A stretch of DNA of 64,000 nucleotides from Channa striata (GCA_033026295.1 CM065172.1:11825665-11889664); one strand, 5' to 3'. Positions 36,755 to 49,512 are shown, numbered from the stretch's first letter. The notes: a model not told the origin generated them from the sequence alone. Translations and numbers: made by a program.

Positions 36755-39700
36755 CTGTACTGTATATGTGAGAGAAAGTCAGAGGGCAGTGAAGCGGAGG
36801 AGGGCAGGCAATGCTCCCAGGCACAGAAAGCAGGCCAACTCCATCTCCCACGATGGAGAGCTTCAAAGAGTTGGGGCAGTAAAAGGAGAGTTGGTAGAGA
36901 ACACGCAGTCGTATCAGCAAAGCTGTGCGAGCTGAGTCGTGTTCTAGTCAATCTAACCCAACAATTGCAACACGCAGTGACTCTCATGACGCGACTCTTG
37001 ATTGCATATTTGTATTTTTTGGTAATCATAACTTCTATGTGCTTTGCATCTTGTTATGTATTTGGTTTCCACATAAGACTAAAAGATAGGTCTTTTTTGT
37101 GACTATGCAAGAAGTGCAGATAGACAAAAAATAAATGAAATATCATTTTCTCCTCTTGTGGCTGTTTGATTCCTCCCCTGCTGGGGTGTCTTTCAGCTGC
37201 CTTAACCTCAAACTACTGAAACATCAAATAGTTTTGACAGAGAGAGAGAAGGAAGCACCCAAAGACAAAGAATTCAGAGATACAGACCGAAAAGACAGCA
37301 AGAGAGTCGAGGGGAAGTTAACTTCCCCTGGCTGATGCTCTTGTTCCACGGTGAGAATCCCCCGGCTGGTAGCCTCAGACATCTGGTTCCAGTTACATCT
37401 CAGCACTTTGACGCGCTTCCTGTGCTGCTAATCCACGCAGCCACGGCCACGACGCAGCCCTCCCAGCGCCACGACAGCCAAAGTCTCTGCCGATAATATA
37501 CATGATCTCACAATGACTAAAATGCACCACATGTAGTGAATGCTCAGGAGGTTGTTTACTGATATTTACTCATACTATGAGTTTCTAAAGGCCTCACACT
37601 ACCGACTTACACACCTTAGAAGAACGAGACGTGCATGTAGTTCCATAATGACCACTCATGTAAAAAATAACATGCATTTCAAACCGGGTTTGTTAGGACT
37701 ATAGGAAGAGGTTGAATATATCTTTGTCACACAAATGTATGAACATATAAGCCAGCATCATTTTGATTAATAAGTAGCAAATCTAAGAAGAGAAAGTATG
37801 TAGAGAAAGTGAAACAAAACAGAAGACTGAACATAACTACATTAGAGTAAAGACAGAAAAGTGAATTTACTTCTTTGGATTTTGTCAAGACATTTTTGGT
37901 GACATCGATCATCTTCAGAGACAGTTTGACTTGAAAAAGTAGAAAGAGGGTTAAGCGTGGGACACCAGGACCTGACACTAGAGTCAAATAAATGCAGTTG
38001 TTATTATTATTAATCATAATGGTCCCTGCCATCATCTCTACCACTGTTACAATTTCAAAATATTCCAGCAAATTTCAAACATTAGGTACAATGTTGTTAG
38101 TCTAGTTAGAAAAACATCTATAGGGTGTGATAAATACTTCAGACTTGAAGATGTCCATTGTGTTGTGTTTTATTGAAATATTTTAGATTTAAAACAGTTC
38201 TTGAGTGTTATTGGTGTAATCTTTTAATCAACTATCGTAATGTATAGTGTTGTGTGCAGAGCAAACCTTTGCTCAGGAAATCTCACAGGAAATGTGTGCT
38301 AATTGCAAGAAGTGCAGATCTTTCCTCCTATTGCTACACCATACTCAAAAACTGAAATGCTTGAGCCTAACACTCAAAATGTAGCCAATATTTAACCAAA
38401 AATATTCTTCCAGAATAATAAGCCATTGTAATGTAAGAAAAACACTGCTTCATATATGATACAAAAAATGTGCCTATCATAAGGTATTATACAATCAGTT
38501 GTGAAAATCTGCCAAACTATGACAGTAGCTGTGTATGGCATCAGGCAGCAAATGTCGGCTGGATTTACCATTTCGAATCTGAGCTGCTGAGGCAGATTCC
38601 TGCCATCTATGCAACAAAGTACTGAAGCTCGAGTCTGATACACGGTAATAAGGATGCTCTGAGGGATACACCATATTTTGACCTGTCAGTTTGGGGAACT
38701 AACAGCACAGCATGTCATGTCACTCATAGTGTGTGAGATCTGTAACATTTCATTGCAACTACCCCCTAAATCAACCCCAGTGTCTTTTCGAGAGGTGATC
38801 CCCTGTGTGGGGGAGTGGAAAAGGGTGACCCAAGAATGGAGAGATATACACAAGATACGCAAGAAAAAAACATGAGCCCACACAGCCCTGCTGTTCTACA
38901 GAGGAGTAACCTCGTAGGCCACACCGGGGATTACGGAGAGTGAAAGTGAGAATGAGGGGGTGAGAGGAGAGAAAGAAACAAAAGTGCAATGAAGAGGAGG
39001 TGAAGAGACAGGAAGGAGCTTCTCAAAAGGCTTTCCTGCGTTGGAGGGACTCCCTTCACTACGTGGATTCTCTGTAAACACAGCACATGAGCATTCTCTA
39101 AAATTACGGTATGACTGGAAATCTACCAACCTCAACTTTATTACAAAAAGCAGGCTGGTTCAAGTCAGAACGAACTCGTGGTGTACCGTAATCATGAAAT
39201 ACAGATACAGTAAATCTCTATATTTTTATCACTTGTTGAGAGTTTCATAAAACAAATAAAAAAAACATTTTATAGCAATAATGTAAATACTTTCACCCAT
39301 CTTTCTGAATTCAATTTAAGCTAAAAAAATGTTTTTTACCACTAAAAGCTGCCCATTAATTTCTCCCAACTGGGGGTGAGCGCGTGCAAACGAGGACAAA
39401 TGAAAGTTTAAGGAGGCAGTATTGATTTGTGTGGAGGTCAGGGGTAGGTCACCCCTATCAGAGAATCAACAAACAGCCGCCAGCACCCTCCTCAGCTAAG
39501 CTAATCACCTTCTGACCTCATGCACCGTTACCATGGAAAATGACCCTGAACTACACAGACCATATACTCAGCTCCTTACCGAGCGAAAGCAGCAAGGTGG
39601 AGCGACGGAAAGATGGTGGAGCTACAGTCTGCAAATTGAAGCCTAATTTTGCTGCTGTACTTGTAAAAGCTTGTTTTCACTTTTTTGCATTTCACTCTAG

Positions 39701-42700
39701 GGTTTTTATTATCGGCCTCATTGGTTTTATGTTCCAGCTGTGTTACTGTGGTACAGATTTAAGATTAAAATCATAATCAAAAACAAATAAGTAGTACTAA
39801 GTAAGTAAGTACTAAACATGTTGTTACGCGGAAAAACATTAAATATAACGTATTTGTATAAACGCTGTGGTGCTGAGTGCAGACCAAAACACCTGGCCTA
39901 AATCACTAATGTCATGACCCTCCCACGATCCTCTTTTTCTTCTAATTTTGAAGTAGGAAATTTCACATTCATGCCTTCACCTGCTCATTCTGACTTTTTT
40001 TCTCCCTGCTCCTCGCTTCATCCCTCTCTTCTTCTTATACCCCTCCCTTCCTCCCAGGCAGGCAGGCGGTGGTGGTAACCAAGCCTCTGGCAGTGTGTTC
40101 CTATCCTGCAGGAGCCCTCAGGTTCCAACCTGTCAATATCCCAGGCAGTGTCTTGGCTCGGCTGTGGCTCAGTTAACCTCCTCACCCACTGCAACTGCAC
40201 AAGGGGATCCTGTCCCTCTGCCAGCCCAGAGACAAGCTCCATCAGCCCTCACCCCACCCATCTTCCTGCTCCAATCCCACTCCCACTCCCAAATCACACA
40301 ATTGCTGCTCTCACATCCGTAAAGGGCAGCACCCTGGCAGCAACAGCAAGCAATATGGCAGCTGACGGCAGTTTTCTGTTTGCTGCCGTCTCAGATGTTT
40401 TGGATGTCGGTCACGTTGGAAGCTGACAGAGAAGAGGGGAGAGACACTGGAAAAAAGTCTAAAGCCTGAAGCAGAGAAAAGCTCAGTGACTCAGTGACAA
40501 AGGTGCCATCATCTCATCATGTGTATCAATTTCAGGGAAAGGAAGGGTCAGTGCTAAAAGGAACCGATGTAATAACACTTTGTGGAAATTAATTTTAGAT
40601 TAGTTTGGGGGTGTATTTGGAAAGTATTGCTGGTGTGTGTGTGTTTGCAATCTACACAAACACAGATGCCTGATCCCAAGCGTGGTAACAAGCGTGTGGC
40701 AGCATGTCACCTATCTCATCTCAAAACACATGCACACACACTCCTCTGTGCTTGACTGCGGCACCGTGGCTGTCTGTTGGGATCTCAGGTTACGGCCGAC
40801 CGGCGGGACAGACTTTATGGAAGCCTCTCTCCCACACCCACTCTCCCCCTTCACAGGGCTCCGGAGAAGATATCAGGTTGCCGGTTCAGCGCCGGCCAGG
40901 CTTGGAGCTGGGGGCGGCTTGTGATCTTGTGTGTGCATGTGTTTTATCTCCCAGTCTTTGAGGGTATCAGCACACAACGCTGCTGTCTCCTCCAGGTATG
41001 TAGGTGTGATTTACAGTGTAGGCCCACTCATGAACGAACACACAGAAACCTCTTCTCTGACCTCGTCTTCATATGAAAAGAACCTAGAATATTCCATACC
41101 GCATTATACAGTCTTATGTGTAATAAGGAGAGATAAGAAGTTTCAAAACTAATTTATAAAGAAACACGCATTGTCAAATCTAAATATTTCTAACCATGCA
41201 CATACTGTACAATATTTAGGGAGTTTATCGGAATTTGAGGTATTAGTGTCTTGGGTTTTTGCTGCCATCACAGCAAAGTAATGAATTAATACCACTGAAT
41301 GTATTTTAAAGAAAATGTGGCACACAATTTTGGCTTTGCTGTCAAAAGTTATCAATAAAAATATGCTGATGCCAAAAATAATCTCTCGGTCTGGAAAACT
41401 AAAACTATCAGCACTGGTAAATACCACAAATGGTAAGTTGAAAAAATATTGTGTTGTTTTGCAATTTTGTTGGCAATGTTCACGGAATGATTCCGGTACA
41501 ACAAGGTCCACTGATCTATTATTTCGCGTCCAGACAAGGAACAATTAAAACGATTTCCAAATGAAAGCAATAAAAGGCCGAGATGTCCTGGCTTTTGTTC
41601 CTGGCATGGGAAGAGCACAAAGAACATAATCATGCTCTTCACATAATGTCGCCTCAGATTGACAAATATCTTCCAGAACCACAGAACACATCATACTGTA
41701 ACTAGTGAATTGCCTTGTAAAAAAACAATGGACTTTTCTGCCTAAAATCACAGTTACAGTTGTTAACTGAGCAGAAGACCATCATCACGGCATATACGTG
41801 TCCTCCCAATTCCATGATGCTATCTGCTTCCTGAGAAGGCGACTTGTAACTCTTTCTCTGTGGCCCAGTTGCTGGAAGGAGCTGCAGGAAAGGTGTACTC
41901 GCAGGTCAACAGAGAAGAGACCCTCTATATGCAAGCACCTAGTGACGGTTCTGCCGCTGGCTCGCTTGCTAGCCCGGCATGGAACGGCACTTATGAATAA
42001 TGCACAAGGACATCTGCCACCCTTGAATTATAGATCTGTGGAGGCACAGCATATGGGAACAGCCATGCAAGTGCTAATGGCTAACTCCCCATGACAAAAT
42101 ATGGGCTGGAGACACGTGAATGATAGTAGGGTCAGGCAACCTTTCAGTCATGTAAGTGTGAGGTGGAATGGAAATGTGATTATTTACATGTCAGCATGTA
42201 TGTATTTGTGTGTGTTTGTTTGTGCTCCTGGAATAAGGTGAGGCTGCTGTGAGCACAGGTTTGATGACATGGAAACAAACAAGGAACCAAATTAGCAAAC
42301 ATCCAGGCTGCTGAAATGTGTTTGAGTAATGTGCAAAAATCAAAAAACATTTCAGGGATGAATCTGACGGAAGCAGGGCTCATCACTTTCATCCAAAAGT
42401 GACAAGAGAATTCCCTTACAGGTTTAAACAAAAATGCTGTACTGTTACAACACACCATCATTTTTAGTTTAAACCCTTGGATGCAGCTTTTTAAAAAAAA
42501 TCTTAAATCCCTCAGCAACAAGCAATGGCTAATGTCCTGAATTCTTTTATGTAGGCTGCCTGCTGCTGAAGTGCAGCCTGCTTGAATATTCTATACGCTC
42601 TGGATGCAAGTCCTCTTTAAAGAAGCAGGGCCAGGACAGAGGCTTGGAGGGTGTGGGTGCATTTTCTCCTGGCCCAGTCAAGCAGGAGGTCTGGTCTACC

Positions 42701-43539
42701 GGGTACAACTTCAATCTCCGCCTTTCTCTTTAGGATTATCCTCTTATCAATGCGGCAAAAGCCAGGCTAAGAAGCACTAGTAATTAGGCTATCTTTAATT
42801 AACGAGCACCTTGCTCCAAAACCACCCACGGCTCCCGTTTGGAAGGCAGTCAGCGCAAAGACGAGCAGACTTAATCTTGTTTTTGTCTGAGTAAGAGAGA
42901 GCGAACGTGTAGAAAAGGGCAAAGTTCATCTTCAAGTAGCTGGGGAGTCGCACCATGAAGAACGCCCATAATGCATGCCTGCCTGCAAACAAGCCTTTCT
43001 GCACCGCAGGTTTCAAAGGGAATCCTGCCACCCACCACTGTTCCACTTTGTTGTGCATGTGTGTTTACGGTGTATGTGCGTGTGCATGAGTGTATATTCT
43101 AGTGTGTGGATGGTTTAGCACACTCAAATTATGCTACCACTCACCAGCACACACAGACTTAAATTTCCAGGCGTACTGAAGCCTCCTTCAAATCTACAAT
43201 GGAAACATATGTGGGAGAAGATGAGGGACAGAAGTCACCACTATCCGCTTCAATGACATTTAAGTTCACAACCCCAGTCTACCCTGGGACATTTAGAGAA
43301 GCTTTCAACCTAGAGAGAGTAAAGTACACAGCTGAATATGACTGAAGATTTGCAATGAAGTCATACGGTGAATTTTAAAACAACACCAGCGGTCAAATAA
43401 TTATTTAAGAATCAAAGAACACCGGGTCATCTGAAGGAGAGTCAGAGCAAGGTGACAGAACCAGATGAAAACTGAAAAGGGAGACAGGGACAGAGAGAAT
43501 GCCAAAGGTGCCCTGGCCTCGTCTGGCCTTGGCACCACC

Positions 43540-43830
43540 AAGAAGGAGGGGTGGCGGCGGCCCCAGCATGCATACATTAGTGGTGCTTAGGCACACTAAT
43601 TGCTTCTCACTTAGACAAATCTCCTGCAAATCACGGCTGCGCCGCCAGCACTGGCCGAGCCCCCCGGGAAGGAGAGACGGCAGGCAGGCGGACGGAGCGA
43701 GAGGCAGAGGAGAAGGAGGAGGGGGTGGCGAGTGGAGCGTGTGTACCAGAGGCGCCTCGGAGCAGGATGGAGGAGGAAAGAGAAAAGGATGAGGAGGGGG
43801 GCGCGGGGGGTGGGGGTGGGGGCGATCCCA
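43540..43830. promoter_or_regulatory. GC-rich patch next to a possible conserved element
   Basis: G-rich, CpG-containing block (ggctgcgccgcc, gagccccccgg, ggggtgggggtgggggcg) in the intergenic interval. Its left side (about 43565-43650) is a complex unique stretch with cactaattgcttctcac. No start site or coding sequence was recognised. Confidence 0.25.
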
Positions 43831-45439
43831 TGAGAACGGAGAGAAACGGAGAGAGAGAAAAAAGCTCCAACACTTCAAGAGTGCCTCTCTCTTTCTCACT
43901 GCTCATCCATAGCCCAGGCTGAGTGCCCCCCAACCTCTTACACCTCTACCCTCTGAAGCCCCACTGCTGCTCTGCGCCTCCAATGCTCCATCCCTTATCC
44001 CCCCCTTCTACCAGCTCTCAGATCTCTTCTCTGCCCCCATGCTTGCCCCTCCTTTCCCTCTTGCACTCCCTCCCTCTCCATCGCTCTACAGAAAAGTGGA
44101 GGAAAGATGAAACTCTACAAAGAGGGAAGAAAATCAATAACACAGATGGATAGCTGGATAACAGGGTCCGGCATGCTTCGGCGGTGAGGCAATCCAGAGG
44201 GTGCCCACACAACTTCCACACAGGCGGAGAGACGGGCAAAAACAAGACACTGGGAAGAGGGTGGTGATCAGCCTCAGGAAGCCAACATCACCCGCAAAAC
44301 ACAAGTACACACTTGTTCACACACGAGCACACACAAAAATGTATGGCTGCGTGAATGCATACGCTGACATAAAAAAAGAGCTAAAATTACACAATGACGC
44401 ACACGCACACAAAACTACATACAAGAACAAGTGGGTTTGTGCACAACACGCCGACACCCGCAAAAGCACAAATCATATCCACAGCCCTAAGCTGCTAATT
44501 GGGAAAATACTACAAAACAGTAAGTTATTATCACCAGATCTATGAATTATGTAAAAGAGGGGAAAGAAAACTGTTCCCTGTATCAATAACATCATATTAT
44601 GAAAAAAGACCAGGATTGTTGCCAGTTCTACGTTCTACATGCCTCTTGTTAGCAGTGGAACAATGCCACAGGCCATTATTAGAGTAATGTATGAGTACAC
44701 TGAAGAACAGTAATTAGGATCAAGTTAGAAGAGAGAGTACCTGAAGTAGCTTGAATATATTTCTATTTCATCTTTTACTTTACTTTGTGTACTGATATTT
44801 GTTAAAGTTTTTAGCTGTTACAGAGAGGGCAGAAGACATTCATGATTCAGTCCCTCCATGAATATGCAGGGTTGCAATTGCAATTGCAACAATTAGTTCA
44901 ACCGATCATTCTGCACAACATTTCAACTTGATAGGCCTGGCATTCTTAAAAAAGCTGATGGAAAACTTGAGATTTTTGGCCAAAACAATCATCCACTAAA
45001 TCCTGGAGATACTGATAATTGGTCTGTCGTTTGGTTCTACTGTTGTGTAGGGAACCGCTGAGCTCATTCAAGGCTTAAGACAATTCATCCTCAGTGTTTT
45101 TTTGGAAACGGTAGAGATGTTGCAGGCTATTGTCATACAGAACCAAACTGCCATGAAAGTGAACTCAAGGTGAGGGCCGGCAGAAGTCCTCACCAAAGCA
45201 GAACAATTGCTTCTATTAACAAAAACTAACGAGAAATAAATAAATCATAAATCATAAATTTTCACTGGATTAGCACCACTGCATTTAGATTTAATCCCAA
45301 ACATTTATTTTTAGCAGATAAATTAAACTTAGCATTTGGTGTCAAATAATTAAACATGGAATTTGCTTTAGAAGTGGAACTAAATGTTTTTTTAAATTAC
45401 TAACTTTAGAGTTTGGAGTCATATTAGTGGTACAAAAAA

Positions 45440-46100
45440 TATGACGGCTAGTATGATGGGACGGTAAAAGTACAAAAACTCTAATACTCACGTACCCTTC
45501 AAAATACTCAAGTTTTTAAAGTGAAAGTACATGCACAAGTACTCCACAAAAAGGCAATGTATTTTAAAAAATGCTTCCTTTGATGCTGTTAATAAGTGTC
45601 CAAATTTAGTTCAAATTTGACAGATCCTATAAGATGAAAAAAACTATGTATATTAACTAAGGATGAACAAAGACCTTTAATCCTACAATCCTGAGTGTAA
45701 AACAACAGTCAGTAATGATGGAGATGATTTCAACCACTTTAACTGCAGAGAGTTGGTTAATCCATACAGCATCCTTTACAGAGAGGGTAGAAGTACACAA
45801 ACAATACTTTAATAAAAGTGCAAATATTATATGCCACTTCAAATCTTTTACTCAAGTGAAAGTAAAACCTAAATTGTACTAACCTACATTTTACGTAAAG
45901 CATAAAAGTAAAAGTACTTCACTAAGCCACCATTTTTTTAAATAGTACTGATTACTATAGCATGTGCAGTTATTCAAAAAACTAAGTGTCAATGGTCACT
46001 GTTAGTGGAGCTCATTTTAACCACTATTTGTGCTGAAAGGTAGTTTATCCATAATAATACATTAGCTATTATGTTAAAAATAGCAGGTGTTGATGCTGTG
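45440..46100 (+). repeat. AAGTA-rich teleost dispersed repeat, at least two partial copies
   Basis: The stretch is full of aaaagtac and actcaagt motifs. It resembles a common fish non-autonomous repeat that begins near agtggtggaagaagtact and carries gtggagctaattttaactact internally. Diagnostic segments occur twice: ggagatgatttcaaccactt near 45720 and gtggagctcattttaaccac near 46006. A start-like segment (aaatcttttactcaagtg) lies at about 45841. The copies are diverged and incomplete. A hAT-type origin is likely but not shown by the sequence here. Confidence 0.55.
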
Positions 46101-47045
46101 AGCAATTAGTGTTTAGTAAATGTATGTAGTTACATACCATCTCTGACGGCCAGTAAGACACTGTAAAATAAAAAGAACTCATTAAAAACAGAAAGGATGA
46201 AAAAGTAATCTCCATTCTTTTAGCACTGAAGACCAGATCTAATAAAGCAAAATATGGATCTAGTTCTTAGTCTTTCAGCATGTTCAGCATTATGTGTGTG
46301 ACCAAAGACTTTAGTAACCTCACTTATATCTGCCATGAATTCTACTTTTACAAGGTTCTAATTTCTCCTTTAGGTTGAAACTGTGTGTATCAGTGAGGTT
46401 ACAGTGGGCAGCGGAGTCATACTGAAGTGCATGACAATAAGAGTTGGTTCTAATGTTTTGGCCACCTCATTCATTTTAAATCGAATGAACGTCAAAAACG
46501 ACCACATTCCCCATATACACATATTAACATGCAGACACACATTTTAGTCAACACCCTCCCAAAATCTAATCTTTGTGTAAACAACTATAGTCCTTTTCCA
46601 ACATAGTGGCGAATATTCTGATTTAGCAAAAAGACATATGACTGAAAATCAGGGGAACCCTGTTACAGTTTCCTTGAGACAAATAAATGATAACTTTCAA
46701 TGGTGTGAAAGCTATTTCATTCATACAGAAAGGACTGAGATGAAGTAATAGGCCTACTGAAGTGAACTTTTCTGAGCTTCAATTATAATCCTATCAACTC
46801 GAATCAGAGTTCTATACAATGAGCAATGAAACTTGACCACAAGTTTCATAAATGAGAGATTAACAGGAACATTTAAAAATGTTGAGATTGTATGCGTATT
46901 CATGTCTGAAACATCCAAATTTAGCTGTTTAGTACATCTTTGCAAAGCCAAAATCACTAGCACCACCTAATGTCTACAATAATCCTGGTTTGACTGTTTC
47001 CTAGTTCCTCTTTATACTGAACTGCAACGAGCATCAACAAACCAA
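46101..47045. other. Intergenic, mostly unique
   Basis: No gene seen. The segment ctaatgttttggccacctc near 46450 resembles the end of a fish dispersed repeat, but its boundaries could not be set. Confidence 0.4.
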
Positions 47046-47049
47046 AAGT

Positions 47050-47390
47050 GTATGTTTGGTTACAGCCCCACCTTGTGGAAAAAAGCAGGTGTCACACCTG
47101 CAGTTTTCACAGAGACTGTGCAGAGAGGCCTACACACATTCAGGAAATGCTCTGATCTGGGAACAGACACCCTCTCTACTTCTAAGACTAGGCTCAAAAC
47201 CTTCCTCTTTTTTAAAGCTTATAGTTGGTTCTAGTCCTGCTGCTATAGGCTCAGACTCCTGGGGGACCCACGTCCTGATGCACTGAGACACTTTCCTCCA
47301 CATATCTGTATCAACTTTATTATGTAAAGTGCCTTGAGATGACTTTATTGTGAATTGTTACTATATAAATAAAGTTAAACTAAAAATTGA
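47050..47390 (+). mobile_element. Non-LTR retrotransposon (LINE) 3' end
   Basis: A 5'-truncated copy. It holds the last codons of a reverse transcriptase ORF (LSTSKTRLKTFLFFKAYS, near 47170-47230) followed by a 3' UTR ending in the fish LINE signature gtgccttgagatgact...ctatataaataaagtt. The RLKTFLF motif and this tail recur in many teleost LINE fragments; I favour an L2/Rex-like family but cannot assign it. No target-site duplication was identified. Confidence 0.6.
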
Positions 47391-48340
47391 ATCGAAAGCT
47401 TTGAAAACAGATACATGAGTCAACAATTCTTATGGATTCAAACATAGTAAAATGTACAACAATAAAATCTAAACTATAACAAACTGTAACCTATATGAAT
47501 GCTTAGGTCCTCGAGGAAAATGTCTTTTGGCTGACCGAGAGAAAATTCAAATGAAACACTGGTTAAATTTTTAATAATGATGTTGAAGTAATAAAGGTTA
47601 AATGTGATCATTATATCAAGGCTTCAGAATCTATAATACTTTCATTTTCAAATCAGAACAGAACAATGCTTGTCATATACTAACTACATAATGAGGGTTA
47701 GAGGAGAAACTAGGTATTTTTGGCAATAATGATTTATAGATAAAATACAATAAATATGAAGATATGTAAAAATGCATTTAATATATATGTACAGATAATT
47801 TTATATATGTAGAGTAAATTTTGAATATAACACTAGGTTAAGTCATCAGCCTAGGTTAAATCCCAGTATTTATTTCAGAACCATTATCATTAGTGAGTTA
47901 AAATTGATAAAAGTGACACCGATCATCACAATTGTTGATGAAAATTGTTCTTTTCCAAGATCATGAGAACATCTTTGCAACAAATTAGGAGTGATTTTCA
48001 GTGTTGACTGGTTAACTGTGTGGTATTTTCTGAGGTTACACTTTTTTCTATTCATATCCAACATTGGGTATGTTTCTATCAAGGAGAGCAAGTTAATTAA
48101 AATGTTTTTGGCGTGTTTATGTCGAAGTAAACTCGTTTGTTGGTTGGTTTTGCTGTACGTTGAAACCTCACTGAGAACAAAACACGCTGAAGTTAATTAA
48201 TTTAATGTCCTAACGTGGCTCATCCAAACACTACGGTGACCGTGGACTTTACAGCTCTCAGGTCCATTCTCCTCTTTGTTGGACTCTAATTGTTATGGGA
48301 CTTGTAACAAGTAAATGGTCTAAACTTCTTTGTCAAAGTC

Positions 48341-48359
48341 ACTTACCAACTGTAAACTG
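48341..48359 (+). repeat. Target-site duplication, left copy (19 bp)
   Basis: acttaccaactgtaaactg, repeated exactly at 49132-49150. The two copies bracket the RTE-type LINE fragment. Confidence 0.85.
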
Positions 48360-49131
48360 ACATTTTGATTTGCAGTGAGAGTAGAGAGCAGGTGGAGGAA
48401 CAGCTGGAGAGGTGGAGGTTTGCTCTGGAAAGAAGAGGCATGAAAGTCAGTCGTAACAAGACAGAATACATGTGTGTAAACGAGAGGGATCCAGGTAGAA
48501 GCGTGAGGTTACAGGGGCCTGAGGTGAAGAAGGTGCAGGAGTTTAAGTACTTGGGGTCAACAGTTCAGTGTGATGGGAGTGTGGAAAAGAGGTGAAGAGG
48601 CGAGTGCAGGCGGGTTGGAATGGGTGGAGGAAAGTTTCAGGAGTGTTGTGTGACAGAAGACTGTCAGCAAGACTCAAAGGAAAGGTGTACAGGACAGTGG
48701 TGAGACCAGCTCTGCTCTATGGGTTAGAGACAGTAGCAGTGAGAAAGAGACAAGAGGCAGAGATGGAAGCAGCAGAGATGAAGATGTTGAGGTTCTCCTT
48801 AGGAGTGACAAGGTTGGACAGAATAAGGAACGAGTTCATCAGAGGGACAGCGCATGTTGCCTGTGTTAGCAACAAGGTCAGAGAGGCCAGATTGAGATGG
48901 TTTGGACATGTGCAGAGGAGGGATAGTGAATATATTGGTAGAAGGATGTTAGAGATGGAGCTGCCAGGTAAGAGGACGAGAGGACGACCAAGGAGGAGAT
49001 ATGTGGATGTTCTAACAGAGGACATGAGGTTAGCTGGTGTCAGAGAGGAAGATGCCCAGGATAGAGTGAAGTGGAAAAGGATGATTCGCTGTGGCGACCC
49101 CTGATGGGAAAAGCCGAAAGAGTAGTAGTAG
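48360..49131 (+). pseudogene. 5'-truncated RTE-type LINE (C-terminal reverse transcriptase region), frameshifted
   Basis: A 772-bp insertion holding the C-terminal end of a non-LTR retrotransposon ORF. It reads DILICSESREQVEEQLERW, then FKYLGSTVQ, AGWNGWRKVSGVLCDRRLS, VVRPALLYGLETVA, EARLRWFGHVQRRDSEYIG, ELPGKRTRGRPRRRY and the terminal IRCGDP. These are typical of the RTE clade in fish. One base is missing around 48585-48590 (after GSVEK), which shifts the frame and gives a stop, so the ORF is broken. The 3' end is a short agtagtagtag tract rather than poly(A), as is usual for RTE elements. The insertion is heavily 5' truncated and flanked by a perfect 19-bp target-site duplication. Confidence 0.9.
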
Positions 49132-49150
49132 ACTTACCAACTGTAAACTG
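49132..49150 (+). repeat. Target-site duplication, right copy (19 bp)
   Basis: Exact second copy of acttaccaactgtaaactg, directly after the LINE 3' tract and 21 bp before the ATG of the candidate small ORF at 49172. Confidence 0.85.
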
Positions 49151-49171
49151 TAAACGGTTGAGTCTTTAAAA

Positions 49172-49469
49172 ATGGCCGCTGTGTTTCCATCGAGGCGCAG
49201 AGGAGGAAACTACCTGTTCTCCACCATGTTTCAAGGTAACAGGAACATTTTTCCACATAAATATGCATACAACTATCGGATTGATGGCAGATTTAGTCTG
49301 CATTACTAATTGTTTTTTTATCTTTTCCTTTTCTTAAATTTTATAATATGATGAATTGCTTTTATTGTGAAGAGTTAAGTTGTGAATTTCCGCTTTATTT
49401 TAAGAAGACTATGGAGAGCTGTTTCCGCTGCTGGGGAATCAACATCCTGTATTTCAAAAGTTTGACTAA
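49172..49469 (+). CDS. Candidate two-exon small ORF, unrecognised
   Basis: Exon 1 (49172-49235) starts at aaaaATGGCCGC, a good start context that also fits a YY1 motif. It encodes 21 codons beginning MAAVFPSRRRGGN and ends CAAG|GTAAC. After a 169-bp AT-rich intron, the acceptor tttattttaag (49404) opens exon 2 (49405-49469). Exon 2 reads in phase EDYGELFPLLGNQHPVFQKF to a stop at 49467-49469, giving a peptide of about 43 residues. The acceptor is a NAGNAG tandem (aagaag), so one residue could be skipped. I do not recognise the protein, and exon 2 may instead continue through another donor. Expression, conservation and even coding status are unproven; a non-coding first exon is an alternative. 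Confidence 0.3.
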
Positions 49470-49512
49470 CTGGAAATTTTTTTGTATCCTTTTTCAATAT
49501 TTTTAGTTACTG

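Larger units (their letters stand above)
24901..45435. other. Intergenic 20 kb, no recognised gene
   Basis: Gene-poor interval between samd11 and rere. It contains microsatellites, a GC-rich patch at 43540-43830 and several complex unique stretches with TAATTA/CAATTA-type motifs (around 28245-28380, 33190-33265, 35080-35180, 41930-42010, 42530-42800 and 43565-43650) that look like possible conserved non-coding elements. Long open frames at 29397-29929, 40018-40426 and 41149-41642 carry no recognisable domain. A telomere-like ggttaaggttagg motif is repeated at 25623-25670. Confidence 0.55.

Noticed and set aside
40140..40170. Sequence resembling mature miR-34 (ggcagtgtcttggct)
   Set aside because: The first half matches, but the second half diverges and no complementary arm that could form the hairpin is present within about 100 bases.
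43405..43933. Overlapping long frames on both strands
   Set aside because: GC-rich low-complexity DNA gives long frames on both strands; the translations are Pro/Ser or Gly/Arg runs.
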